Assembly: GCF_011578285.1 (NCBI RefSeq)
Contig: NZ_CP049916.1
Location: 2,852,001-2,916,000 of the forward strand
Reading direction: 5' to 3'
DNA from: Acinetobacter lanii
GTDB lineage: Bacteria; Pseudomonadota; Gammaproteobacteria; Pseudomonadales; Moraxellaceae
DNA length: 64,000 bases
The notes beneath the pieces were generated by a model, which saw nothing but the letters and a program-made list of their open reading frames with translations, was not told the origin of the DNA and did not search any database. The translations under genes were made by a program, and so were the position numbers. Shown here piece by piece: positions 18,172-26,392 of the stretch; position 1 is the first letter of the stretch, and each line of letters begins with the position of its first letter.

Positions 18172-18389
18172 TATGGCTGCGGTCTTAAAGTAGTATGTTG
18201 ACCCACATATTTTAATAATTTTAAACTGAATAGCTACCTCTAATCGGCTTGATCCGTCTGTTTATACGACAACCTCCGCCATGATTGATCGTGCTTTCTT
18301 CTACTGGCTCATTTCGAGCTTGATCTGCCAGATATTCAAGCGTGACCGAAATCAGTTAAAATAATGTTTTTAATATTTGAGTTTTTGAA

Positions 18390-19016
18390 ATGTCTGCACA
18401 AGATTGGCTGTCTCAAGGCACTTTGGTTTTAGCAAGCAACAACAAAGGCAAAATTGCTGAATTTGAAAAACTTTTTGCTGAACTAAATCTGCCTGTAGAA
18501 GTGGTGCCACAGGGTAAACTCAATATTGAAGATGCGATTGAAGACGGTCTTAGCTTTGTTGAAAATGCGATTATCAAAGCACGTCATGCCTCACGTATTT
18601 CAGGCAAACCTGCCATTGCAGACGATTCAGGACTCTGTGTTCCTGCTTTAGGCGGTGCACCCGGGATTTATTCGGCGCGTTTTGCCGGTGAACATGGCAA
18701 TGATGCAGCCAACAATGCCAAACTTCTTGCAGATTTAAAACCATTACGTAAAGACGGCGAAGTCATTGAAGGGATGTTTGTCTGTGTTTTAGCATTGGTG
18801 CAACATGCAGAAGATCCACTGCCACAAATTTTCCAAGGCATTTGGTCAGGTGAAATTTTAGCGCAAGCCCGTGGTGAAAATGGCTTTGGTTATGATCCAT
18901 TGTTTTGGGTCAAGGAACTGAATATCTCAAGTGCTGAACTAACTAAAGAAGAGAAAAATAAAATCAGTCATCGTGGTCAAGCGATGCAGCTGTTTAAAGC
19001 AAGTTTGGAAAAATAA
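18390..19016 (+). CDS. rdgB: RdgB/HAM1 non-canonical purine NTP pyrophosphatase
   Basis: Hydrolyses dITP, dXTP and ITP to monophosphates, keeping deaminated purines out of DNA and RNA. The N-terminal family motif is LVLASNNKGKIAEFEKLF; then FVENAIIKARHAS, AIADDSGLCVPALGGAPGIYSARFAG (catalytic Asp region), and NGFGYDPLFWV and KNKISHRGQAM near the end. The 208-residue length is normal. Convergent with the AEC permease across a palindromic repeat. Confidence 0.95.
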   Translation: MSAQDWLSQGTLVLASNNKGKIAEFEKLFAELNLPVEVVPQGKLNIEDAIEDGLSFVENAIIKARHASRISGKPAIADDSGLCVPALGGAPGIYSARFAGEHGNDAANNAKLLADLKPLRKDGEVIEGMFVCVLALVQHAEDPLPQIFQGIWSGEILAQARGENGFGYDPLFWVKELNISSAELTKEEKNKISHRGQAMQLFKASLEK

Positions 19017-19030
19017 CTTACGCTTATTAC

Positions 19031-19098
19031 GCCCTCTCCCCTTGGGAGAGGGCTGGTGTGAGGGAGCGAGTTTAAACCCTCTCCTTTTAGGAGAGGGA
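19031..19098. repeat. CCCTCTCC-type palindromic repeat, copy 1
   Basis: Two hairpins in 68 bp: CCCTCTCCC / GGGAGAGGG (19032-19052) and CCCTCTCC / GGAGAGGG (19077-19097), joined by a GGTGTGAGGGAGCGAG spacer. It fills the gap between convergent rdgB and the AEC gene, possibly terminating both. Related copies occur at 53448, 57565 and 60083. Confidence 0.8.
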
Positions 19099-19100
19099 AT

Positions 19101-19982
19101 TTACAGGGTGGGTATCATTAAATGCAGCAACGCCCCATAAATACTGATGATGATTGCACTGGCAAGCGTGCCTGAAGCGATATATTTGGCTGAGATGCCC
19201 GTACCTTGATAATGCGTTTCTAAAGCCACAATATTGGCCGCAGGTGGCAATAAGAAAAACATAAAAATAATCGCATAGGTCAACTGTTGATGCGGAATTG
19301 GCAAAATAAAATAAGCCAAGATACACAAGAATAATGCGATTACAGAGCGGCTTAAAATCAGGACTAAACTTAGTTTTAAATCAGCCCATCCGATTTTAAC
19401 AGCACTCAGCCACATGCCTAAAATACACATGCCACTAAAGGTCACTAACACTTTATTGGCGGCATAAATGCCAGTTAAAACTGGGTTATGTTCAAAGGCA
19501 TGGAAATCCCAAAAGGATAATACCCCTGCAATGCTCAGTGCCATCACCGGTGGCGAGGTCAACATATTTTTAATAATAAAGCCAGTCTCTTGCTTGGTTT
19601 GACTCACTGCCATCACCGCGCAGACATTACCAAACAATGACCCACCAATGTACATCGCTACTATGGTTGCACTGGCTTGCGGTCCAAAAAGTGCCAAGGC
19701 AAAAGGAAACCCAAGCCACGCCCCATTTAAATAACTAAAACACAACGCCCGTAATTTATCTTTTTTCCAGATATAAAAAATACTGAAGAACACGATCGAA
19801 CTAATCAGACTCAACAGGATCAGCCATAAACTACCTTGCTGATAAAACACCATGTTGTAAATAATCACCAGAGGAATAAAAATCTTCGCCAATAAAGACG
19901 CCAAAATCGGACGAATGCTTTTTAAATACTGAACGCCCCAATAACCCATCAGAAAAGAGATTAAGGGCAAGATTAAAGCCAT
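19101..19982 (-). CDS. AEC-family permease
   Basis: Inner-membrane transporter of the auxin efflux carrier family, with about ten hydrophobic spans in two five-helix bundles (LPLISFLMGYWGVQYL…IFIPLVIIYNMVFY; second half LVLILSRSVIALFLCILAYFILP…IFMFFLLPPAANIVAL). The family-type PPAANIVAL re-entrant segment is visible. In bacteria AEC proteins carry malate, malonate or other small anions; substrate here unknown. The stop is only 3 bp from the palindromic repeat. Confidence 0.85.
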   Translation of the reverse strand: MALILPLISFLMGYWGVQYLKSIRPILASLLAKIFIPLVIIYNMVFYQQGSLWLILLSLISSIVFFSIFYIWKKDKLRALCFSYLNGAWLGFPFALALFGPQASATIVAMYIGGSLFGNVCAVMAVSQTKQETGFIIKNMLTSPPVMALSIAGVLSFWDFHAFEHNPVLTGIYAANKVLVTFSGMCILGMWLSAVKIGWADLKLSLVLILSRSVIALFLCILAYFILPIPHQQLTYAIIFMFFLLPPAANIVALETHYQGTGISAKYIASGTLASAIIISIYGALLHLMIPTL

Positions 19983-20085
19983 AACAATCTAAGCGTATCG
20001 ATCTGAATTGAATTGATCCTATCACAGTACCGCGCTTCCCTTATTTTGAATCGCTGATATGGCTTATCTGAAATAACAGAAAGTC

Positions 20086-20125
20086 TTGTCTTTAAACTGA
20101 CATATTTTGGTCACATGCGTGTCAT
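20086..20125 (+). promoter_or_regulatory. phased PhoB-box-like array upstream of tatABC
   Basis: Four heptamers start exactly every 11 bp: TTGTCTT (20086), CTGACAT (20097), TGGTCAC (20108) and GTGTCAT (20119), each compared with the PhoB half-site CTGTCAT. Spacers are 4 nt. The segment TGTCTTTAAACTGAC (20087-20101) recurs unchanged upstream of phoX. A GATAAA possible -10 follows at 20139. Binding by PhoB is inferred. Confidence 0.6.
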
Positions 20126-20169
20126 CTACATCTGTTCAGATAAATGCATAAATAAAACAGGAGAACACC

Positions 20170-20394
20170 ATGATGGGACTTTCTATTTGGCATGTACTCA
20201 TTTTTGCAATTGTTGTCATTCTATTGTTTGGTACATCCAAACTGAAAAACTTAGGCAAAGATGTCGGTGGTGCAGTCAAAGACTTCAAAAAAAGTATGAA
20301 AGAAGATGAAGCTGAACAAGCACGCTTGCAAGCGCCACAAACGCTTGAAAATACTGAATCTAAATCCGTTCATTCGCATTCAGTTAAGAGTTAA
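20170..20394 (+). CDS. tatA: Sec-independent translocase subunit TatA
   Basis: Pore-forming subunit of the twin-arginine translocase in the inner membrane. One N-terminal membrane helix ([22 protein letters not shown]) with the FGT hinge is followed by an amphipathic helix ([21 protein letters not shown]) and a loose polar tail. 74 residues is normal. AGGAG lies 8 nt upstream. First gene of tatABC, 32 bp before tatB. Confidence 0.95.
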   Translation: MMGLSIWHVLIFAIVVILLFGTSKLKNLGKDVGGAVKDFKKSMKEDEAEQARLQAPQTLENTESKSVHSHSVKS

Positions 20395-20426
20395 AAGTCT
20401 GAGAATAACGATAAGAGAATGACATC

Positions 20427-20972
20427 ATGCTGAATGTTGGAATGACGGAATTACTCTGCTTTGCCATTATTGCACTATTGGTTTTAGGGCCTGAAAAACT
20501 GCCTGAAGCTGCTCGCTTTACTGCAAAATGGTATGGCAAGGCCAAACGGATGATCAGTAGCATTCAAACTGAAATTGATCAAAGTTTAAAGTTGTCAGAG
20601 TTTCGGGCAGAAATGCAAAAAGAGATTGCACGCATGACTGAAATTGAACAGCGGCTTCAACAAAAAATGGATCTTTTGAATCAGCAATATCAGACGCAGG
20701 CTCCATCTCAAAGTTCTCTAAATTCTAATCCTCAGCCTACTGATGCGATGACTGATACGACTCAAGCTCATATTGAAACGGATACGTCTGCTCACCTTAG
20801 TGTGATTCCGTCACTGCACCAATGGAATTTTACATTTATGAAAAAGCATGATGCACATTATGAGCGTGTTCCATTTAAACAGGCCTTTATTCAAGTTCAA
20901 CACCCCCTGTCCCCAACCTTGGCACATCCATTCACGAATAACACCAATAACCCAATGAAGATTGCCGTATGA
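20427..20972 (+). CDS. tatB: Sec-independent translocase subunit TatB
   Basis: Forms the substrate receptor with TatC. The start MLNVGMTELLCFAIIALLVLGPEKLPE shows the TatB helix with the LGPEKLP hinge, then an amphipathic helix (AARFTAKWYGKAKRMISSIQ) and a coiled-coil-like segment to about residue 95. The remaining tail is Gln/Ser/Thr-rich and unconserved. The last bases overlap the tatC start (ATGA). Confidence 0.93.
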   Translation: MLNVGMTELLCFAIIALLVLGPEKLPEAARFTAKWYGKAKRMISSIQTEIDQSLKLSEFRAEMQKEIARMTEIEQRLQQKMDLLNQQYQTQAPSQSSLNSNPQPTDAMTDTTQAHIETDTSAHLSVIPSLHQWNFTFMKKHDAHYERVPFKQAFIQVQHPLSPTLAHPFTNNTNNPMKIAV

Positions 20973-21763
20973 GTGAACTGCATATAGAGACTGAAAAGTC
21001 AGAACATCTAAAACAAGAACACCTTACACAAGAACAGCTTGAACAGATGCCTGTGATGCAACATTTGGTCATCCTTAGACAGTCTTTGTTTAAAATCGTG
21101 GGCATTATCTTACTGTTATTTTTTTGCCTACTGCCCTTTCGAAATAACACGTATCAGCTTCTCTCTGATCCATTGACTCGACAACTGCCCGCAACATCCA
21201 CCATGATTGCCACCGATGTAACGGCGACGTTTATGGCACCATTTAAACTCAATTTGTTTGTGGCATTTATGCTGTCTATGCCCTTTATCATTTACCAAAT
21301 TTGGTCGTTTGTCCGACCTGCCTTATATGAAAAAGAGCGTCATCTGGCGATTCCACTGCTGCTCGGCAGTATTTGCTTATTCTATATCGGCATCGCATTT
21401 GCCTATTTCATTACCCTGCCTGCCATTTTGCATTTCTTTATCAGTGTTTCACCAGACAGTGTTGCTCCGATGACCGATATCAATAGCTATTTAAGCTTTT
21501 GCTTAAAGCTGTTTTTGGTGTTTGGTTTAACCTTTGAAATTCCCATCATCACTTTGGTTTTGATTCTTATCGGTGCGGTCAGTACGCAGACTTTGGTCAA
21601 GAAACGCCGTTTTATTATTGTCGGTTGTTTCTTTGTGGCGATGTTCGTCACACCGCCTGATGCGCTGTCTATGCTGATGCTTGCCGTGCCGATGTGGCTA
21701 CTCTTCGAAATGGGTTTAGTCTTTGGCAAAATTTTAGAAAAACGTACACACTCGAATACTTAA
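20969..21763 (+). CDS. tatC: Sec-independent translocase subunit TatC
   Basis: Six-span inner-membrane protein that recognises the twin-arginine motif. Family segments include MQHLVILRQSLFK (the usual HL.ELR box, here HLVILRQ), MATFMAPFKLNLF-like TATFMAPFKLNLFVA, YQIWSFVRPALYEKER and FVTPPDALSMLMLAVPMWLLFE. About 20 extra acidic, Gln-rich residues precede the first conserved segment. The start codon overlaps the tatB stop by 4 nt. Confidence 0.95.
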   Translation: MSELHIETEKSEHLKQEHLTQEQLEQMPVMQHLVILRQSLFKIVGIILLLFFCLLPFRNNTYQLLSDPLTRQLPATSTMIATDVTATFMAPFKLNLFVAFMLSMPFIIYQIWSFVRPALYEKERHLAIPLLLGSICLFYIGIAFAYFITLPAILHFFISVSPDSVAPMTDINSYLSFCLKLFLVFGLTFEIPIITLVLILIGAVSTQTLVKKRRFIIVGCFFVAMFVTPPDALSMLMLAVPMWLLFEMGLVFGKILEKRTHSNT

Positions 21764-21884
21764 AACTTTTTCATTCAAAAGCTTCATGCCATCTGGCATT
21801 GAAATGCACTGAATCCCCCTTCAGTGTATTTCTGTTTGGATCAACAGTATATCCACAATGAACATTGATCTGTCACTCATATGC

Positions 21885-21924
21885 GTGTCTTTAAACTGAC
21901 TTCAAACTGTCAAAATACCGTCAT
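21885..21924 (+). promoter_or_regulatory. tandem Pho boxes upstream of the PhoX-family gene
   Basis: Four heptamers at 11-bp steps: GTGTCTT (21885), CTGACTT (21896), CTGTCAA (21907) and CCGTCAT (21918). The last two form an 18-bp 7-4-7 Pho box with two mismatches to CTGTCATAAATCTGTCAT. A CTGTCAC also lies at 21870, out of this phase. TACAAT at 21935-21940 is placed 10 nt after the array, the normal distance for PhoB-activated promoters. Confidence 0.75.
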
Positions 21925-21934
21925 TTACCCTGCA

Positions 21935-21940
21935 TACAAT
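21935..21940 (+). promoter_or_regulatory. -10 box of the PhoX-family gene
   Basis: TACAAT, 10 nt downstream of the Pho-box array, which takes the place of a -35 element. No TTGACA-like hexamer is present. Confidence 0.6.
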
Positions 21941-21989
21941 CGTTGAAGATCAATATAAAAACTGAACTTAAACACTTCAAATTAAACAA

Positions 21990-23987
21990 ATGACAATGGA
22001 TTTTAATATGACAGCAAACACAGCTCAGCCTAGTCGTCGTGATCTACTTAAATGGTTTACCGGCATTCCTTTTCTTCCCCTTGGGGCAATGGCGACCGCA
22101 GCCTCACTGACAGGTTGTAATGAGGACAATAATAATCCGAATGTCATCACCCCGCCTGTCAAACCTGCCAACCTTAAGCATGCAATTTTTACTGCAATGG
22201 CAGCACCCATTGCACTTTCAGATCGTGCAAAAACATCGGTGAGTTCTAAACTTAAAATCGATTGGGATGATGCTTCAAGTACCGAATATCAACTCGGCTA
22301 TAAAAGCTTTTTCGAGACAGGCTCAAAAGTCCCGAAATGGGGTGGCGGTGAAATCATTGCCGGTGGTTATTTCAATGCAAAGGGCGAGCCGATTATAGAT
22401 GTTTCAGTTCCAACCTTACCTCGCCAATACTTTTCAGACTGCCCCGATGGTTCCTCTCTTATTCATCTAGACAATGCGAAAGTAGACGACGTCAAAAATC
22501 CGGTGTTTCATGTGGTGCAATTTGAATATGCCTCACAAAACCAAGCCGGACAAAGTGAATATGGCAACTTGCCCTCACCGATTGCTATTTTGACCTTAGA
22601 TCAAGATCAAAATACCGGACACTTAGAACTGAAAAAATACTTCAATGTCGATACCTCCCCTGCGCATGGTTTGTGGATTACTTGTGGTGCCAGCATGTCG
22701 CCTTGGCATACCCATTTATCCAGTGAAGAGTATGAACCGGATGCCTTTCAACAAGGCATTGGTGGACCCAGTGTCGAGGGTTATGGTCAAAACTTTTTTG
22801 GTGATGCACGCTTAGCCAAGCCTTATAACTATGGCCACTTGCCTGAAGTGATTGTGAATCCAGATGGTTCAGGCAAAATCGTGAAGCACTTCTGTCTAGG
22901 GCGTATTTCGCATGAACTGGTGCATGTGATGCCTGATCATAGAACGGTGATTATGGGGGATGACTACACCAATGGTGGCTTCTTTATGTTTATCGCAGAT
23001 AAAGAAAAAGATTTGTCTGCAGGCACACTCTATGTAGCGCAATATATGAATCTGCTGACGGAATCCACCACCGCACAGATCAAATGGATTGAACTTGGGC
23101 ATGCCACCAGTCAAGAAATTGAAGATTTGGTCAATAAGCAAAATATTCAGCCGACCGATATTATGGAAAGCTTAACGATCAATCCAAATGATCCATCCTT
23201 TACTGAAATTACCTTAGCCAAGAAAAAGCTCTGGGTGAAAGTTAAACCCGGGATGGAGAAAGCGGCTGCCTTTTTAGAAACCCATCGTTATGCGGCCTTA
23301 AAAGGGGGAAGCATGGCCTTTACCAAAATGGAAGGCACCACCATCAACATTAAAGACAAAAAAGCCTATTCAGCACTGGCCAATATCCAAGACTCGATGG
23401 TCAAAGATAGTAATGGTTGGGTGGCAAGCCACAATGTCACCTTTAGCAAAAAAGTCACTGCAGGCGGAATTTTGGAACACGATTTAACTGCAGGACAAAG
23501 CACAACCGCAGGTAACCCAATTAAAAGTGAATGGGTGCCGTATCAGTCTAAAATCTTAGTTATGGGTGAAGACATTGCTGTAGACAGTTTAGGGAATACG
23601 GCGCATCCAGATAAAATCGCTAGTCCTGATAATTTAAAATTCTCTGAAACACTACGTACACTCTTCATTGGTGAAGACAGCGGTAATCACCCAAATAATT
23701 TCCTCTGGGCCTATAACATCGACAGTAAAGCCAATCCCGTGCGCTTACTTTCAACACCCTTTGGTGCGGAGTCGACTGGGCTTCATGCGGTCGACTCGAT
23801 CAATGGTTGGACCTATATTATGAGTAACTTCCAACATCCGGGCGATGCCAAGGATATTAGCGGACTCAAAGCAGCAACCCTTGCCAATTACAATGGCGGC
23901 TATAGTGCAAGTGTCGGCTATATCACCGCAGATCCAATCGCCCCTTCGCTTATCAAGAAAGTAACCGAAACCCATAAAGCTTCATAA
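21990..23987 (+). CDS. phoX: PhoX-family (DUF839) alkaline phosphatase with Tat signal and lipobox
   Basis: Calcium/iron phosphatase family that releases phosphate from organic esters outside the cytoplasm. The N-terminus has a twin-arginine motif PSRRDLLKW (Arg16, Arg17) and a hydrophobic stretch ending in SLTGC, a lipobox with Cys43. The DUF839 core motif with Cys231 and Glu245/Glu246 (WITCGASMSPWHTHLSSEE) corresponds to the metal-centre region of known PhoX; GGFFMFIADKEKDLSAGTLYVA and FIGEDSGNHPNNFLWAYN are also family-like. At 665 residues it is of normal size. It follows tatC by 226 bp and has Pho boxes upstream. Phosphatase activity is inferred from family membership. Confidence 0.85.
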   Translation: MTMDFNMTANTAQPSRRDLLKWFTGIPFLPLGAMATAASLTGCNEDNNNPNVITPPVKPANLKHAIFTAMAAPIALSDRAKTSVSSKLKIDWDDASSTEYQLGYKSFFETGSKVPKWGGGEIIAGGYFNAKGEPIIDVSVPTLPRQYFSDCPDGSSLIHLDNAKVDDVKNPVFHVVQFEYASQNQAGQSEYGNLPSPIAILTLDQDQNTGHLELKKYFNVDTSPAHGLWITCGASMSPWHTHLSSEEYEPDAFQQGIGGPSVEGYGQNFFGDARLAKPYNYGHLPEVIVNPDGSGKIVKHFCLGRISHELVHVMPDHRTVIMGDDYTNGGFFMFIADKEKDLSAGTLYVAQYMNLLTESTTAQIKWIELGHATSQEIEDLVNKQNIQPTDIMESLTINPNDPSFTEITLAKKKLWVKVKPGMEKAAAFLETHRYAALKGGSMAFTKMEGTTINIKDKKAYSALANIQDSMVKDSNGWVASHNVTFSKKVTAGGILEHDLTAGQSTTAGNPIKSEWVPYQSKILVMGEDIAVDSLGNTAHPDKIASPDNLKFSETLRTLFIGEDSGNHPNNFLWAYNIDSKANPVRLLSTPFGAESTGLHAVDSINGWTYIMSNFQHPGDAKDISGLKAATLANYNGGYSASVGYITADPIAPSLIKKVTETHKAS

Positions 23988-24026
23988 ATGTTAAGTGCTG
24001 TATCTCTGAAGTACAGTAGCCATGTT

Positions 24027-24053
24027 AAAAAGCCGATGGAGCATCGGCTTTTG
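24027..24053. terminator. bidirectional terminator between phoX and the NRDE gene
   Basis: AAAAGCCGATG / CATCGGCTTTT is a perfect 11-bp stem with a 3-nt loop between convergent genes. Confidence 0.8.
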
Positions 24054-24066
24054 ATTGTTAAATCAC

Positions 24067-24861
24067 TCAAGCTTTTAGTGGAATCATGATTTCGATAATT
24101 TCATTTTGATGCTCGCCTTGCTGGGTTTTCTCAAGCCAAGACCAATACGGTTTTGGTACTTGATTATGTAATCTGAGTAAGTTTGAACAGCGTGTGCCAT
24201 AGACTGGGCTTTGAATAAACGTAGAAGACAATAGTGCCTCCATCTCTACGCTGATGCCGGTATTGGGCAAGTGCTCTGTTAAGATTTTTCGTTCATCTTC
24301 CAAAATATCCCACGCTGCAAACTGAATATCTTTTTCAGGTGTCTGTTGATGTTGCAACATCGGCAAAAATTCTTGGGTAAAACGTTTACGTAAATGTTTG
24401 GTTTTTTCCCAATCCTCAGTCATGAGTCCATTCGACACCACATAGACTCCTTTCGGCAAAATCTGTGGCGCTTCACCTCGATTGCTCATATAAACCGCTT
24501 GCTCTGCATTGCCCAAGAACAAGTTAAAGCCTGCATAGTCACATTGTGTTTTTTCTAAGGCCTGTGTAAAACGAATCGGCGTGAGTTCAGACTCTAGGAA
24601 AGATTGAATCAATTCACCTCGAGAGGTGGCATAGCTTTTTTTATCCTGACCCTCTCGAAAATTGGTCACGATGGCCCAACGCCCTGAAGCTGTCACCCCC
24701 ATCCATGTGCCGCCTGACTGTAAGTCCTGACCAGCAACAATCGGGCTATTTGACCACACATGAACTTGTGAAGCCGGACGGTGATAAAACTCATCACGGT
24801 TTGAAATTAAGCATAAGGGTACATTTTCAAGTACATGCCAAGCCAATGCCACGATACACAT
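24067..24861 (-). CDS. NRDE/TANGO2-family protein
   Basis: Member of the NRDE family (bacterial relatives of TANGO2). The eponymous motif NRDEFYHRP follows MCIVALAWHV; further family blocks are GQDLQSGGTWMGVTASGRWAIVTNFR and YVVSNGLM. The conserved Cys2 after the initiator methionine suggests an N-terminal-nucleophile-like fold. Molecular function is unsettled; roles in haem or lipid handling have been proposed for TANGO2. 264 residues, cytosolic. Divergent from lgt. Confidence 0.85.
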   Translation of the reverse strand: MCIVALAWHVLENVPLCLISNRDEFYHRPASQVHVWSNSPIVAGQDLQSGGTWMGVTASGRWAIVTNFREGQDKKSYATSRGELIQSFLESELTPIRFTQALEKTQCDYAGFNLFLGNAEQAVYMSNRGEAPQILPKGVYVVSNGLMTEDWEKTKHLRKRFTQEFLPMLQHQQTPEKDIQFAAWDILEDERKILTEHLPNTGISVEMEALLSSTFIQSPVYGTRCSNLLRLHNQVPKPYWSWLEKTQQGEHQNEIIEIMIPLKA

Positions 24862-24954
24862 AATTGATTCTCTTTAACTTTACACACTGAATGTACAACA
24901 TTTTTCAAATCTTTCAGATAAAATCTGTGCAAAACAGAATATCAAGGAATTGGA

Positions 24955-25764
24955 ATGCTGACTTACCCCACTATTGACCCCGTTGCAATATCGCTGGGTC
25001 CTTTACAGGTGCATTGGTATGGACTGATGTATTTACTGGCATTTTTATGTGCATGGGGACTTGCAACCTATCGTTCAAAACAACGTGGTTGGACCCCGGA
25101 AATGGTCTCTGACCTGATTTTCTACGGCGCATTGGGCGTGGTGTTGGGTGGACGTCTCGGTTACGTGTTCTTTTACGGCTTTGATCAGTTCCTTGCTAAT
25201 CCGTTGTGGTTATTCCAAGTGTGGACCGGTGGGATGAGTTTCCACGGCGGATTCTTAGGCGTGATGTTTGCGATGCTGTTATGGTGTAAAAAATACAGCA
25301 TGACCTGGTTCCAAACTTTAGATTTTATTGCCCCTTGTGTACCGACAGGCTTGATGTTTGGTCGGATTGGTAACTTTATTGGTGGTGAGCTCTATGGTCG
25401 TCAAGTGACTGACCCTAATTTTGCTTTGGGCATGATTTTCCCGACTGATCCATTGCAATTGGTGCGTCATCCCTCTCAACTGTATCAAGCGCTGTGTGAA
25501 GGTTTAATTTTATTCCTTGTCCTGTGGTTCTTTAGCATGAAACCACGCCCACGTTTTGCCGTGTCTGCTTTGTTCCTCATTGGTTATGGTATTGCACGCT
25601 TTGTCGTAGAATTCTTCCGTGAACCAGACAATGGTCAATTGTTTATTGGTTGGATGAGTAAAGGGCAATTCCTCACTGTACCAATGATTTTGATCGGGAT
25701 GTGGATGATGTGGTATGCCTACCAGAAAAAAATCTATGATTGGGGTCCACTTAAAAATTCTTAA
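24955..25764 (+). CDS. lgt: phosphatidylglycerol:prolipoprotein diacylglyceryl transferase
   Basis: Adds diacylglycerol to the lipobox cysteine of prolipoproteins in the inner membrane. Seven membrane spans; signature GRIGNFIGGELYGR, and HGGFLGVMF with the conserved His and YGLMYLLAF near the N-terminus. 269 residues is typical. AAGGAATTGGA gives a ribosome site before ATG 24955. It is the first maturation step for the several lipoproteins encoded in this window. Confidence 0.96.
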   Translation: MLTYPTIDPVAISLGPLQVHWYGLMYLLAFLCAWGLATYRSKQRGWTPEMVSDLIFYGALGVVLGGRLGYVFFYGFDQFLANPLWLFQVWTGGMSFHGGFLGVMFAMLLWCKKYSMTWFQTLDFIAPCVPTGLMFGRIGNFIGGELYGRQVTDPNFALGMIFPTDPLQLVRHPSQLYQALCEGLILFLVLWFFSMKPRPRFAVSALFLIGYGIARFVVEFFREPDNGQLFIGWMSKGQFLTVPMILIGMWMMWYAYQKKIYDWGPLKNS

Positions 25765-25788
25765 TCGATCCGATGGATTGAATCAATG

Positions 25789-25815
25789 AGCGAGGAGAAA
25801 TCCTCGCTTTTTTTA
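25789..25815 (+). terminator. terminator after lgt
   Basis: AGCGAGGA / TCCTCGCT with loop GAAA and a run of eight T. Confidence 0.85.
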
Positions 25816-26006
25816 TGACTGAGATTGATAGATTAAAATCCCAAGACTGCTTTGAAGATTGAGCATTGAGCTGTGATTTAAGCATAGTATTTGCAAGCAA
25901 TTTAAAGCCATTGCCAGTCTCTATTTCTATTCACTTCTGTGCCATGCTGAGCCCATTAAAACTATGCTAAAGTAGCTACAATATTCAATAATCATCCTTT
26001 ACTACA

Positions 26007-26390
26007 ATGCTTGAATTTTGGTTTGATCCTAAAGTTGCCATTTGGCATAAGCTAGCTTTCTTTGTTTTATTGGCTGTGATTTCAGGTGCCTTGTATTGGT
26101 ATCAACCCCTAAAATTAGATTCCATTTTAATGTTTCTCGGTACAGGCGTGATTTTTCTGATTTGTCGCTATTGTAAAATCCATTTTGTGAAAAACAATAC
26201 TGCAAGTTTTGCGTACCGTGTTCTGACTTGGATTCCGATTGCACTACTATTGGCATTGATCTTTATGCACATGAAAGACGGCGAAATCCTGATTCCGGGC
26301 GCACAAGGATTGGGTTTTATGGCTTTAGCTATTTGTTTGTTCTCACCGCTGTCTTTACTCAATTCCAATCCAAAGATTGAAGCCAAATAA
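26007..26390 (+). CDS. small membrane protein of unknown function (first of a related pair)
   Basis: Not recognised. 127 residues with about four hydrophobic segments (LAFFVLLAVISGALYWY; SILMFLGTGVIFLIC; VLTWIPIALLLALIFMHM; GLGFMALAICLFSPLSLL). It starts MLEFW, and the next gene starts MLDFW; both end with a QGLGFMAL/QCLGYIAI block, so the two seem to be diverged tandem copies. The downstream start is 2 bp after this stop. Inner-membrane location inferred. Confidence 0.65.
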   Translation: MLEFWFDPKVAIWHKLAFFVLLAVISGALYWYQPLKLDSILMFLGTGVIFLICRYCKIHFVKNNTASFAYRVLTWIPIALLLALIFMHMKDGEILIPGAQGLGFMALAICLFSPLSLLNSNPKIEAK

Positions 26391-26392
26391 TC

